Below are positions 1-8,543 of a DNA stretch of 56,031 bases, one piece after another; the stretch's first letter is position 1, and each line of letters starts with the position of its first letter. The notes beneath the pieces are model-generated. The model searched no databases. It was given only the letters and a program-made list of their open reading frames with translations, and was not told the origin of the DNA. Origin of the DNA: an uncultured Lachnospiraceae bacterium (GTDB lineage: Bacteria; Bacillota_A; Clostridia; Lachnospirales; Lachnospiraceae); assembly GCA_910587905.1 (NCBI GenBank), contig CAJUOF010000248.1:1-56031 (forward strand), given 5' to 3'. The translations under genes and the position numbers were made by a program.

Positions 1-627
1 CGGAAGCTCGTCCAGCATGGCCCCGTACTGCGCCGCCGTCTGGCTTCTGGCCTCCTTGTTTCCCCGAAGCTGCTTCTTCAGGCAGGCGTCATAGCTGCCG
101 CCCGCCACCAGGTCGTCCACAAAGCTGCCGCTCACCAGATTATCCACCTCCGGCGGCATCTCCAGCTTGTTGAGCTCCGCAAGGTAATCCTGCTCGGAGC
201 GGAACAGGCCCTTGGCATAGCCGTAAAAACGCCTGCTCACCGACGGTGTGGAATCCGACACCCGGTCCAACTGTCTGACCGCCAGGCACACCAGGTTGAT
301 GCTGGTATTTAAATCCTCCGTATTGCGGTTGTCCTCCAGCTCCACCATGGCCTGGTCCACGATCCTCCGGCCTTTGGCCGCATTGGCGATCCGCTCCCTC
401 TGATTTTTGGGATCCAGCCCTTTGTCCACCCGCTCGTTGTAACGCATCCGCTCCAGCTTGATGACCGTGTCCAGTTCCAGCTTACACCGTTCCAGGGTCG
501 CAGCGCAGTCCGCATAGCTGAGCTCCCGGCAAAGCTTCTCCTGCCATAGCTTATTCTTCTTTTTCCGCTCTTTCTTTAACGCTCTCTCTTCCCGTTTCCC
601 TTTGTCAAACATACCGCCAAACGCCAT
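1..627 (-). CDS. Alpha-helical protein with basic N-terminus, last visible gene of the Hsp70-like operon (3' end cut off)
   Basis: The reading frame is open from an ATG at 627 to the window edge, giving 209 residues; the C-terminus lies outside. A ribosome site (AAGGGAG) sits 5 bases before the ATG, 17 bases after the stop of the gene upstream, so it is co-transcribed with it. The first 28 residues are strongly basic (MFDKGKREERALKKERKKK). The rest reads as charged helices with no catalytic motif, signal peptide or membrane segment. A basic N-terminus followed by helical hairpins is the general plan of PspA/ESCRT-III-type proteins, but I see no family signature, so that is only an idea. I do not recognise the family. 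The gene is real by codon use, ribosome site and operon position; its function is unknown. Confidence 0.75.
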   Translation of the reverse strand, partial: MAFGGMFDKGKREERALKKERKKKNKLWQEKLCRELSYADCAATLERCKLELDTVIKLERMRYNERVDKGLDPKNQRERIANAAKGRRIVDQAMVELEDNRNTEDLNTSINLVCLAVRQLDRVSDSTPSVSRRFYGYAKGLFRSEQDYLAELNKLEMPPEVDNLVSGSFVDDLVAGGSYDACLKKQLRGNKEARSQTAAQYGAMLDELP

Positions 628-644
628 GGGTTCTCCCTTCCTTA

Positions 645-1931
645 TCAATAATCCTCATTGTACTGGTAATTTTCGGCCTCCACTTCCTCCAGGGCGTCTT
701 CCATGTAGGCCTCCTCGAAGCCCTCCTCCAGCTCCTGCTCCAGATCGTCAAGGGTCCTGTCCAGTTCCCGTTCCTCCTGCTCTTCCCGCTGACGCCGCTT
801 AAGCTCCTCGATCTTCCGCTCCTTCTCCGCCCTCCGCCTTGCACGGTTGGCCTCCATTCGTTCCTTCTTTTCAATCTCCTCCTGCTCTTTCCGCTCCAGA
901 TAGACCAGGTTCTGAGCCGTCTTCTTCGCACTGGCGGGGGAATCCAAAATCTGCTTCATGGCCGTCTGATGCTCTGTCAGCGCAGTGTCCATCCGCTCGT
1001 TCTCCACGATGATCCGGCTGACCGCCTCCTGCCTCTCTCTATTGACCTCCTCGATCCTGGCCAGGAGATCCTGATCCTCCACGTAGGAGTCTTCGCTCAA
1101 GGCAAGATAGATCTGGTCCATGGTGGACTGGATCAGGGCGATCTGGCGGTTGATCTCCCGGATCTCCCCCCGAAGGAGCAGGATGTCCATATCCTTCCGG
1201 CTGATCACCGTGAGCAGGGCGTCCAGTTCCGAGGCCAACATGGAGAGGTTGATGGGATGGTGGGCGTTCTCCTCCAGCTCTCCCATGGCGTACTCGCCCT
1301 CCTCCGTCTCCCTAAGCCTGTTGAACTCTGCCCGTTTCGCCTCAAATTCATCGACAAACTTCCGATACAGGGAATTTAGCTTCGCCTTCCGCTTCTCCCG
1401 GTTATCTAACTTTTTGCACTCTTTGAGCATCGTCACATAATTCTCCGCCTGCCGCTCCTTCCTGGCGGCCATCTCGGAAAACTGCCCCTGGTCCGTCTCG
1501 TCCACGTCTTCCCGTTCATACTGGATCAGGTGCATCATGGCGACCATGCCCCACCTGGCCTTGTTGAGCTGCCCGTATTTGACGCCCTCCGCAAAGGCGT
1601 TGGCGGCGTAGCGGATGCTTTCGTCGATCCTGGAGGTATCCATCTCCGTGGCCTTCGCCTGGTCCAGATAAGCCACCGCCATCTTCCGAACCAGCTCATA
1701 ATCCGGCACCGACTGTCCGGACGACATCTTCTTCTCCAGTTCCTCCGACGGAAGCTCGCTGAGGGAAAAGTCGATCGCCTCCAGGATCCCCTTGATGTCG
1801 CGCATCCTCCGGGTCTGCTCCGCCACCTGCTCCTTGATCTCTTTCTCCCGCTCCGCGTCCGTCTTTTTCGTCCCCCGGATCTTGTTTATGATCGCATTCT
1901 GGGTCCGCCTGATCTTTTTCTTTAATGCCAT
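645..1931 (-). CDS. 428-residue helical/coiled-coil protein with basic head and acidic tail
   Basis: Not a family I recognise. The first 30 residues are basic (MALKKKIRRTQNAIINKIRG) and could form an amphipathic helix. Residues about 30-330 are helical and charged. Residues 330-390 form an Arg/Lys/Glu-rich coiled coil, and the last 40 residues are very acidic (DDLEQELEEGFEEAY and onward). There is no signal peptide, transmembrane helix or nucleotide-binding motif. The basic head, helical body and acidic tail resemble self-assembling ESCRT-III/PspA-like proteins in layout only; that is inference. It lies between the zinc-ribbon gene ending at 1987 (55-base gap) and the related-looking helical gene starting at 627, and is probably part of the same transcript as the Hsp70-like gene. 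Confidence 0.8.
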   Translation of the reverse strand: MALKKKIRRTQNAIINKIRGTKKTDAEREKEIKEQVAEQTRRMRDIKGILEAIDFSLSELPSEELEKKMSSGQSVPDYELVRKMAVAYLDQAKATEMDTSRIDESIRYAANAFAEGVKYGQLNKARWGMVAMMHLIQYEREDVDETDQGQFSEMAARKERQAENYVTMLKECKKLDNREKRKAKLNSLYRKFVDEFEAKRAEFNRLRETEEGEYAMGELEENAHHPINLSMLASELDALLTVISRKDMDILLLRGEIREINRQIALIQSTMDQIYLALSEDSYVEDQDLLARIEEVNRERQEAVSRIIVENERMDTALTEHQTAMKQILDSPASAKKTAQNLVYLERKEQEEIEKKERMEANRARRRAEKERKIEELKRRQREEQEERELDRTLDDLEQELEEGFEEAYMEDALEEVEAENYQYNEDY

Positions 1932-1986
1932 GATCCCTGTCCTCCCTGCGGCCGGCTACGTCCCGCCGCACGCTATTTCTCCTCGT

Positions 1987-2478
1987 TTATAGAACATCCA
2001 AAAGTGAAACCGCCTCCGAGCGATGAATCTCCCCGCCGTCATTTTTTAACAGCAGCCGGAGTTGAAACCCATCCTCGATCACGGCCCCGATATGCAAAAA
2101 GGTCGGTGACGAAAAAGACTGAACCGTCATAACAACCGTTTTTTCTTCTCCAGCTTTCCGAATCGCCGTCTCAACCGCAAATTCCTCCATGCCCGGCACC
2201 CTTGCAAAGGGTTCCTCCAGCCATCCCTCGCTGCGGTACAGGCTCTCCACAGGAGGCATCTGAACCCGCATCTTCCGGGACTGTTCCTCCTCCCATTTGT
2301 AAACGGCGATCTCGATCCCGTATTGGGACAGAAGCTTCGTGCGCCGTTTTTCTCCTTTTTCCTTTAAGATTCGTTCCGTCTCCGCCGGATCGCCGATGGT
2401 CTCCACCACATACTCCCCGCAGCAGGGGCAGCAATCCGCCCCTTCGTCCAAGTTCGTTCCGCATACATAACAATTCAT
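1987..2478 (-). CDS. Zinc-ribbon protein with C-terminal beta-rich domain (paralogue of the gene at 7611-8099)
   Basis: 163 residues. The N-terminus carries two cysteine pairs (CYVC at 3-6 and CPCC at 17-20) that should bind one zinc. A charged helical linker follows (about 30-60), then a beta-rich domain (about 80-163). The start codon overlaps the stop of the upstream coiled-coil gene as ATGA (2475-2478), so the two are translationally coupled. The C-terminal domain aligns by eye with that of the 162-residue protein at 7611-8099: both have FAR(V/I) and then (F/W)xx(V/I)G followed by GF. The two genes therefore look like paralogues placed at opposite ends of the operon. Function unknown; a zinc-ribbon adaptor for the Hsp70-like protein would fit, but this is inference. 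Confidence 0.8.
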   Translation of the reverse strand: MNCYVCGTNLDEGADCCPCCGEYVVETIGDPAETERILKEKGEKRRTKLLSQYGIEIAVYKWEEEQSRKMRVQMPPVESLYRSEGWLEEPFARVPGMEEFAVETAIRKAGEEKTVVMTVQSFSSPTFLHIGAVIEDGFQLRLLLKNDGGEIHRSEAVSLLDVL

Positions 2479-3881
2479 GCCAGGTTCTCCTCTATCTGTT
2501 TCTCATATAATCGGATCCCATTTGCCAGTTGATCTAAGCTCCTGTCGATCTCGGCCAGGGCCTGGCGAATCTGATCCATGTCTCCAAAATCTCCGGAAAT
2601 CTCCATGCGGGGCGCAATGATCCCAACCACTTTCCGGATTCCCTCCAACTGCTTTGTGAGAAATGCCTCCTTATCCTTGGCCTTCTTTAACCTCTGCTCC
2701 ACCTCTTTGCGGATGGCAGGATCAAAGCTCCTGTTTAAATCTTCCAGCCGCTCGTTCATCTTTTCCTGCTCCATCTGTAGGTTTTCCCGCTCGCTGTCCA
2801 GGTCATCCAGCTTCTTTTGAAGAAAGCGAATCTCCCCTTCACAGCGCTCTGTCTCCTCCTTGAGGCGTGTTTCCTCCCCCCGGCTCTTTTCCAAAATTTC
2901 TGAGAGGTTTTGGTTTTTTTCTTTTTTCTGCCGAATCTCATCCTGCAGATCTTCCACCGCCGTCTGGACCAGCCGGTTTTTGTTCTCCAGTTCTTCCTTT
3001 TTCTTCTCAAGCTCCAGGCACTTTGCCTCAAGGCCCTCCTTTTTCTTCGCTTGCTCCCCGTTTTCTTCCGACAAGCTCTGATACCTGGCCTCCAGCTTCC
3101 CCAGCCGGCTCTTCAGCTGGTCCCGGCCAAATTCTGCAGATGCGATCTGACTCTCCAGCTCTTCCTTTCTGGTCTTCCACTCCTTCAGCCATTCCGACTC
3201 CGCTGCCCGTTTTGCATTTAATTCCCGAAGCTCTTCTTCCTGGGCCTTTTGCCGTTCCTTTGCCTGCCGAAGCTCTTCCCTCGCCTTCGCAAGCTCCCCC
3301 TCCCTGAATGTTTCATTGCTCCTTTGAACGCTCTCCGCATCGTCCAGAGCCATCAAAGCTTCCTGCTTGTACTGTTCGAACTGGGCACGAAGCGTGCGGT
3401 TCTGCTCCCCGGCCTCCTGCCTTCTCCTCTTCTCTTCTTCGATCTGCGTCTCCAAGGCCGCATTCTGGCTCTCCAGCCGTTCTGCCTCCAAAGAAAGCTC
3501 CCTCAGGCCGTCCTCCGTATTCTTCACCGTGAAGACCAGCCGCTCCCGCTCTTTCCTGACACTCTGCATGCGCGCCTGCATCTGTTTTAAGGTTTCCTGA
3601 ATCTCCCGGATCTCCTCATGGAGTTCTCCCACATCCTCCGCCTCGTCATAACCCTGAAGCTGCTCCTTCTTCTTCTCGTATAATCGGCAGTAGAGATTTC
3701 CCATCCAGAATAGCAACTCCAAAAAGGCCGGCATATCCTCAATCTCATGGTAAGCCACATTCTTTCCTGCTTTGGTCACATCCCTGCAAAGCTCCTGGAA
3801 GCCTCCTAACACCTGCTCTGCGGAGACTTCCTCCTTGGATTCCAAAATTTTAAGGTAATGCTTCGTATTTTGCAAAATCAT
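2475..3881 (-). CDS. Long coiled-coil protein of the Hsp70-like operon
   Basis: 468 residues. Residues 1-80 look globular and helical (includes PAFLELLFWMGNLYCRLY). Residues about 85-425 are nearly continuous Glu/Lys/Gln/Leu-rich coiled coil, and a short helical segment (430-468) closes the protein. No Walker motifs, hinge or head domains are present, so it is not an SMC or Rad50 protein despite the coiled coil. It starts 39 bases after the Hsp70-like gene and its stop overlaps the start of the following zinc-ribbon gene as ATGA. The tight coupling suggests equimolar partners. A structural or scaffolding role, or a nucleotide-exchange/co-chaperone role like GrpE (also a long coiled coil), could be imagined, but no GrpE beta domain is visible. 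Confidence 0.8.
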   Translation of the reverse strand: MILQNTKHYLKILESKEEVSAEQVLGGFQELCRDVTKAGKNVAYHEIEDMPAFLELLFWMGNLYCRLYEKKKEQLQGYDEAEDVGELHEEIREIQETLKQMQARMQSVRKERERLVFTVKNTEDGLRELSLEAERLESQNAALETQIEEEKRRRQEAGEQNRTLRAQFEQYKQEALMALDDAESVQRSNETFREGELAKAREELRQAKERQKAQEEELRELNAKRAAESEWLKEWKTRKEELESQIASAEFGRDQLKSRLGKLEARYQSLSEENGEQAKKKEGLEAKCLELEKKKEELENKNRLVQTAVEDLQDEIRQKKEKNQNLSEILEKSRGEETRLKEETERCEGEIRFLQKKLDDLDSERENLQMEQEKMNERLEDLNRSFDPAIRKEVEQRLKKAKDKEAFLTKQLEGIRKVVGIIAPRMEISGDFGDMDQIRQALAEIDRSLDQLANGIRLYEKQIEENLA

Positions 3882-3920
3882 GCTTTCCCTCCACCGCTTC
3901 TGGCAATCAATTCCCTGACA

Positions 3921-5654
3921 TCAGTAATCCCAGTCAAGCTCGATCATATTCTCAAAAAGCCGGTTATACCGGTCCAAGGGGATCGGCTCCCCGAAGGGTT
4001 CAAATTCGCAGGTGTCGTCGTTCTGCACTTCCACATGAAAATAATAAATTCCCGACTGGTCGATGGAGAAGCCATACCGGACATAGGTGTCCTCCGGCAG
4101 ATGGCTTAATTTCTCTCTTACCGGCTTTTTTAGCACCAAATGATGAGGCTTCCTGGGCTTTCCGTCCTCGTCAAGCCCCCTGGATACGCCGAACTCTTCG
4201 ATCTTCCCCATGGAATTCAAAAACACCGAGGGCCTTCCCTTATCATTCAGGACATAATAAACCCGGCAGGGCTCCAGATCCTGCCGGTAGATGATGGCAA
4301 ACCGGCAGATTTCCTCTGCACTTTTCTCCCGATGGCTGTAGATCCCGATGCTCCGATCCGCCGTGTTTCTGATCCGGACCGTCCCGTCTGCGATCAGAGC
4401 CGCCCCATAGGAGACGGCCACCTCCTTCATCTCCGCGCCGATATCCTTGAGTCTCCGGTCAACGGCGGAAAAACGGAAATATTCCTTGACCTGCCGCTCC
4501 ACCAGAGCAAAATTTCCGAAACCGCCCACCAGGGCGATCTTGAAATGGTCCGAATCGCTGTCCATATAATCCACCTTATGGGCATCCATGGAGATTCGGA
4601 TCAGATCCAACTGCTCCTTTAAGACAGGGGCGATCGCCTCCTCATATGCCTCATTTAACAGGGCATAAGTGACCGGGACCGTCGCCATGCCGTAATTCAC
4701 AGAAAAAACCGTCTCCGCGGAAGAAGAAAATTCGGAAAAATCATCGCCGTATTTCTTGAGCCGCTTCCGAATCTTTGCCAGGTTTTCCGGCTGCTTCAAT
4801 CCCTGCTCCACAAAATCAAACATCAATTCGAACTCTTTGTCGCCGGGCGTCTCGTCCTCTCCCAAAATCCCATGTTTTTGCAGAGCCAGACGACAGAGGG
4901 AATGGATATAGGCAATTCCCGCATCCCCCAGTTTTCCTTCTCTCTGATTTTCCCCCGCGCCGGTGGAATCCAGGATCCGGATCTGCGCCAGGGACTCTTT
5001 CCCGGCGCTCCCCTCCGTATGGACCTCCGTGAGTGTAATGTCCAGAGTCCCACCGCCGTAATCGATGATCAACATCTTTCCATCGAAGGGTTTCCCGGTG
5101 TTTTTCATAAAACTGAACGCGAAAAAGGCACTGGCCGCCGACGGCTCGCTGACCACGGTCACAGATTTCACGTAATCAAAGCTCTTACAGATGTCGCTCA
5201 GGATCGACTTCCCGTCCTGAGTTCTGTCGTCCTTCCCCCAGACCTCCGGCGCGCAGATCACCAGGTTCTCGATCTCCCGCTCCCCTTCCGAATCCCCGGT
5301 CCGGTTTAAGATCCCGCTCAGATAATGGTCCAGGTACCGTTTGGTCACATCTGTGGGAGAGTGCTCCCTGGAATACCCGTTCTCCTGCAAGATCTCCTTT
5401 CGATTCTCCGGCAGCAGCATCTTGAAGGCCCGAAACACCCAAATCTGGGGATAAAGACTCGACAGGGGAATCATATTTTTCGCCCCCATGCCATACTGCC
5501 AGTTCCCGCTCATATCAATGACCGCCACCGACGGCTCACTGGCCGCGGTGCTCCCCTGCACCGCCGTTACCGTCCTCGGCATATTGCTCTCATGGTCGAA
5601 TACGGCGAAGGAAGAGTAGGTACTTCCCAGGTCGACTCCGATTTTCTTTCCCAT
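3921..5654 (-). CDS. Divergent Hsp70/DnaK-family (actin-fold) ATPase
   Basis: 577 residues. The actin-fold nucleotide-binding signatures are present in order: phosphate-1 (GVDLGSTYSSF, 6-16), connect-1 (EPSAASAFF, 170-178), phosphate-2 (DYGGGTLD, 198-205), adenosine motif (LVGGFGNF, 375-382) and connect-2 (AVSYGAAL, 413-420). After residue 425 there is no normal Hsp70 substrate-binding domain with helical lid. Instead about 150 residues of beta-rich sequence end in an acidic/aromatic tail (LFENMIELDWDY). There is no DnaJ or GrpE gene beside it. It follows the 574-residue unknown gene by 18 bases and precedes the coiled-coil gene, so it is the only recognisable ATPase in this operon. Family assignment is firm; substrate and role are unknown. 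Confidence 0.9.
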   Translation of the reverse strand: MGKKIGVDLGSTYSSFAVFDHESNMPRTVTAVQGSTAASEPSVAVIDMSGNWQYGMGAKNMIPLSSLYPQIWVFRAFKMLLPENRKEILQENGYSREHSPTDVTKRYLDHYLSGILNRTGDSEGEREIENLVICAPEVWGKDDRTQDGKSILSDICKSFDYVKSVTVVSEPSAASAFFAFSFMKNTGKPFDGKMLIIDYGGGTLDITLTEVHTEGSAGKESLAQIRILDSTGAGENQREGKLGDAGIAYIHSLCRLALQKHGILGEDETPGDKEFELMFDFVEQGLKQPENLAKIRKRLKKYGDDFSEFSSSAETVFSVNYGMATVPVTYALLNEAYEEAIAPVLKEQLDLIRISMDAHKVDYMDSDSDHFKIALVGGFGNFALVERQVKEYFRFSAVDRRLKDIGAEMKEVAVSYGAALIADGTVRIRNTADRSIGIYSHREKSAEEICRFAIIYRQDLEPCRVYYVLNDKGRPSVFLNSMGKIEEFGVSRGLDEDGKPRKPHHLVLKKPVREKLSHLPEDTYVRYGFSIDQSGIYYFHVEVQNDDTCEFEPFGEPIPLDRYNRLFENMIELDWDY

Positions 5655-5672
5655 TGATCTTATCCCCTTCTC

Positions 5673-7397
5673 CTAATGATAATGAACCAGATCCGCGATC
5701 CGCCTTGCCGCCTCCAGATCATACCTCTCCTGCATCGGATCCGTTTCCTCATTTTTGTCTGCTTCTTTCTCTCTCTCCGCCTCCCCCAGAGCCGCGGCCG
5801 TTAACGTCCGGCTCTCGCCCCGCTCCGTCTTCCATCCCCGAAGGACTTCCCGGATCGTCTCAAAATGCTGTTCCTCCAGATCCTCCTCGCACTGGAGAAT
5901 CCGTTTCTTCGCCTCCTTCTCCGCGTGCTCAAAAACCTGTTCCTTTTTCCAGGCGTTTTCCAGCCGCAGTGCAAGCTCCGGATCCTCCTCCCCGCATTCC
6001 AGCAGTTCGTCATAAGCCTGCTTTAGCTGCCTCCGTTTCCTGCCATAACGACATTTCGTTTTGGAAATATCCAGGTATTGCTGATACAGCTCACAGATCG
6101 CAAGGATCTCCGTGGGCTCCTCCTCCCCCGGCTTTTTCCATAAATGCTGCCCTCCAAACCTTATGGCCTCCAGAATCTGGGAAATCCGATGCGCCTCGTC
6201 CATCCTGTCAAGGTCCTCCCCATCCGCAAAACGGAAAGCGGCCGCCTGGCGAAACTCCGCCAGATACCGGAGCACATACTCCTCCACCTTCGCGCAGATC
6301 TCCCAGTTGAACAAGGTATGTAACTGATCCCGAAATTCCTCAAACTGTACAATATCCTTACCAGAACATCCGTATTCCAAGCATTTTCCCAGGTCGATGC
6401 CGTCCGCCACTTTGGAAAGCTCCCGGTAACCGTCCGTCTGCCCACAATAAAAACCAGAAAGCCGCCTCCCAAGATCCGGATACAGCGTCTCGATCCGGTC
6501 CGATTTTTTGCCGATGTGGAAGCTGGCGGCCGCTTTTCTCAGCCGCCTCCAGGAAGCTTCCTTTTGGAGCCGGCCGTACAGATCCACAAAACGGACAGAT
6601 TTTTTCGGAACATCCAAAACCCCTGCCGCCTCCCTCAGGTTCCTGGAACGACACCAGCAATACAAATAATCTGTGATCGCTTCCAGCTCCACTTCCCCGC
6701 AGATCTCCTTCTCCTGCCGGAATTGGATGCCATAAACAAGACGGCGAAGCTGATCCTTATCATAGACATTCAGAAACACCGCCGCCCCGTTAAGCGCCTC
6801 ATAAAGAGCCTCGTAAAAGCCCACTTGTTCGTTCTTATGCAGAATATCATATAACTCCGGGCAGAGCCGTCTGCCGGACTTGCCACAATACGCAAAAACA
6901 GGCCCGCCAAGGAATCTTCGGGTATCCTCCCCCTGAACGGATGCAGTCAGGATCACCGTGCTCTCCGTCTTCTGGCCGGCCAAGTCGATCAGCCGGTCCA
7001 GGAACCGTTCCCCGTCGGCTCCGGACACGAGATCCGCAAAGAGATCCAGGGGAATGACGAAGGCCTGCCGCCCCTTTTTTAGCTGCTTCTCCATCCATCC
7101 GCAGTATTTCGCCAGATTTTCCACCGGCTGAACCCGATCCTCCCGGTCGTAGCTTTTCGCCTTCCCGAACACACCCAGGACCGGCCTGGAATTGTACGCC
7201 TGAAAGGATGCCTGGTCCAGAAATTCAATCCGCAGGTTCTGTTTGGTCCCGCCAAGAAAGTAGATCTCTTTCCACTCGTCTTTGCAGAGCTGATACCACA
7301 AATAGGAACGGAATTTCAGTCCCGTCCCACTCTCAATAAAATAGGTATCTGTTTCGTCTGCGAATACAAAATGCAGAAATCTATGAAATAAAAACAT
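5673..7397 (-). CDS. 574-residue protein of unknown family, possible degenerate AAA-like fold
   Basis: I do not recognise the family. Residues about 100-200 contain a hydrophobic strand followed by an acidic residue (FVIPLDLFADLV) and then a strand STVILTAS. This order and spacing recall Walker B and sensor-1 of AAA-type ATPases, but I see no Walker A (GxxxxGKT). Residues 200-430 are helical with scattered cysteines. Residues about 440-560 are charged helices likely to form a coiled coil. No signal peptide or membrane helix is convincing. The stop lies 18 bases before the Hsp70-like start, which implies a shared transcript. A non-hydrolysing AAA-like partner of the Hsp70 protein is possible; this is inference from motif spacing only. 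Confidence 0.75.
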   Translation of the reverse strand: MFLFHRFLHFVFADETDTYFIESGTGLKFRSYLWYQLCKDEWKEIYFLGGTKQNLRIEFLDQASFQAYNSRPVLGVFGKAKSYDREDRVQPVENLAKYCGWMEKQLKKGRQAFVIPLDLFADLVSGADGERFLDRLIDLAGQKTESTVILTASVQGEDTRRFLGGPVFAYCGKSGRRLCPELYDILHKNEQVGFYEALYEALNGAAVFLNVYDKDQLRRLVYGIQFRQEKEICGEVELEAITDYLYCWCRSRNLREAAGVLDVPKKSVRFVDLYGRLQKEASWRRLRKAAASFHIGKKSDRIETLYPDLGRRLSGFYCGQTDGYRELSKVADGIDLGKCLEYGCSGKDIVQFEEFRDQLHTLFNWEICAKVEEYVLRYLAEFRQAAAFRFADGEDLDRMDEAHRISQILEAIRFGGQHLWKKPGEEEPTEILAICELYQQYLDISKTKCRYGRKRRQLKQAYDELLECGEEDPELALRLENAWKKEQVFEHAEKEAKKRILQCEEDLEEQHFETIREVLRGWKTERGESRTLTAAALGEAEREKEADKNEETDPMQERYDLEAARRIADLVHYH

Positions 7398-7498
7398 ATC
7401 ATGTCCCCCATGCGGGATGTCAGGCTTTCCGGACGGCCGCGGCTCCAGAGGAAACGGCTATGATATTCCGCCAGGCAAATCCACATAGATCCGTTTCC

Positions 7499-7606
7499 CT
7501 AAATAAATTCTAACAATTTTATCCTGCTTTGTAAACTACAACCCGTCCGTTCCCATAATTTATGGACATCTTCCTTCTGTTTTTTACAAAGCGGACAGAG
7601 CCACAT
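7499..7606 (-). CDS. Tiny 35-residue CxxC protein, likely remnant or mini zinc-knuckle
   Basis: ATG at 7606 lies 4 bases past the stop of the preceding zinc-ribbon gene. It has a good ribosome site (GGAGAG) 7 bases upstream, inside the end of that gene. The product begins MWLCPLCKKQKED, closely matching the start of the protein at 8159-8440 (MWTCPVCKEQNENG), but it lacks the second cysteine pair and ends after 35 residues (one lone later cysteine). It is therefore either a truncated paralogue or a small protein that binds zinc as a dimer. The ribosome site and conserved N-terminus favour translation. Function unknown. Confidence 0.45.
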   Translation of the reverse strand: MWLCPLCKKQKEDVHKLWERTGCSLQSRIKLLEFI

Positions 7607-7610
7607 ATCT

Positions 7611-8099
7611 CTACTCTCCTTCCCCCGACATTACAGGCGGCAGAATCGGCAGTTCGTCGGAACAACTGTAAGACTTTTCGTCTCCCACAGCCATCCGCAC
7701 CATAAAGCCCGGCTCCAGCAAAATGCCCACCTGCCAGAAGCCGTCTGTTCCAGGCGCCCGCATCGAAAGCACCGCCTCCCGCCTCGCCCCGTCCTTCCAA
7801 ATGACCATGGTCGGCGTGATCGCCGCCCCGCCCCGGATCCTGGCAAATTTTCCCTCCTGCCAGAAGATCTTCCTAGGAGAAAGCTCCCAGGCCCGCGCCG
7901 GAAGCATAACCTCCCGGACGCCACATTGTACCAGGCGGCCCTCCCTCAGCTCATGCCTGTAGGTCAGGAGCCCAAAAGAAATCCCCTCCAATTTCTTTTT
8001 CCGGTACTCCTCCGCCATCTTCCCAATCGCCGCCTCCTGATCCTCCGACCGGCCCACCGTATGGATCAGGGGAAATCCACATCTGGGACAGCGGCTCAT
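7611..8099 (-). CDS. Zinc-ribbon protein with C-terminal beta domain (paralogue of 1987-2478)
   Basis: 162 residues. Only one cysteine pair (CPRC, 4-7) is clear at the N-terminus, and single later cysteines might complete a site. A charged helix covers about 20-40, and beta-rich sequence runs from about 45 to 150, including FARIRGG and FWQVGILLEPGFMVRM. This second half aligns by eye with residues 80-150 of the protein at 1987-2478. The start at 8099 has GGAGG 5 bases upstream. It is the second or third gene of the operon, before the 574-residue unknown and the Hsp70-like gene. Function unknown. Confidence 0.78.
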   Translation of the reverse strand: MSRCPRCGFPLIHTVGRSEDQEAAIGKMAEEYRKKKLEGISFGLLTYRHELREGRLVQCGVREVMLPARAWELSPRKIFWQEGKFARIRGGAAITPTMVIWKDGARREAVLSMRAPGTDGFWQVGILLEPGFMVRMAVGDEKSYSCSDELPILPPVMSGEGE

Positions 8100-8158
8100 A
8101 GCCGCCTCCGCTTCACGGCTTCCACATGCGAGACATTTTCATCCTGCTTTCTCTCCTT

Positions 8159-8440
8159 TCAGATATGCGCCGTCTCCAATTTTTCCACCCTGGTAAGTTC
8201 AAACAGCTCGTCGAACCGGGCAAGCTCGATCGTGATCTGCCCCCAGCCGGTCCGCCAACAGATCATATTCGCAGATGTGTACACTGACCACCTCAGAAGA
8301 ATTCCGGCTATAGATTCCTGTCCTCCGTCTACATACGCCAACGTGCGGTATTTCTTATAATGGAGACTGAAGTCGAACCCACAGCCCGCGCACAGCAGCC
8401 CGTTTTCATTTTGTTCTTTGCAAACCGGACAAGTCCACAT
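8159..8440 (-). CDS. Small zinc-ribbon protein, first gene of the Hsp70-like operon
   Basis: 93 residues from the chosen ATG at 8440. An upstream in-frame ATG at 8473 also exists. I prefer 8440 because it puts the zinc ribbon at the very N-terminus, as in the mini-ORF at 7499-7606, and AAGGGG lies 9 bases upstream. The ribbon is CPVC (4-7) and CAGCG (15-19). The remainder (about 25-93) is probably a small beta/alpha domain with several Trp and Tyr. It is the promoter-proximal gene of the operon. Such ribbons usually mediate protein or nucleic-acid contacts; the actual partner is unknown. Confidence 0.75.
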   Translation of the reverse strand: MWTCPVCKEQNENGLLCAGCGFDFSLHYKKYRTLAYVDGGQESIAGILLRWSVYTSANMICWRTGWGQITIELARFDELFELTRVEKLETAHI

Positions 8441-8543
8441 GTGTCCATTCCCCTTTCCCATTCCCCAAAGCATCTCCCCTCATTCCTCTGCCTGCGCCTT
8501 AAACAGCTCGTCCCCCGTTGCTCGGAAAACAACCAATAGTTTT

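Noticed and set aside
2475..3881. SMC/Rad50-type ATPase
   Set aside because: Long coiled coil only; no Walker A, Walker B, signature or hinge.
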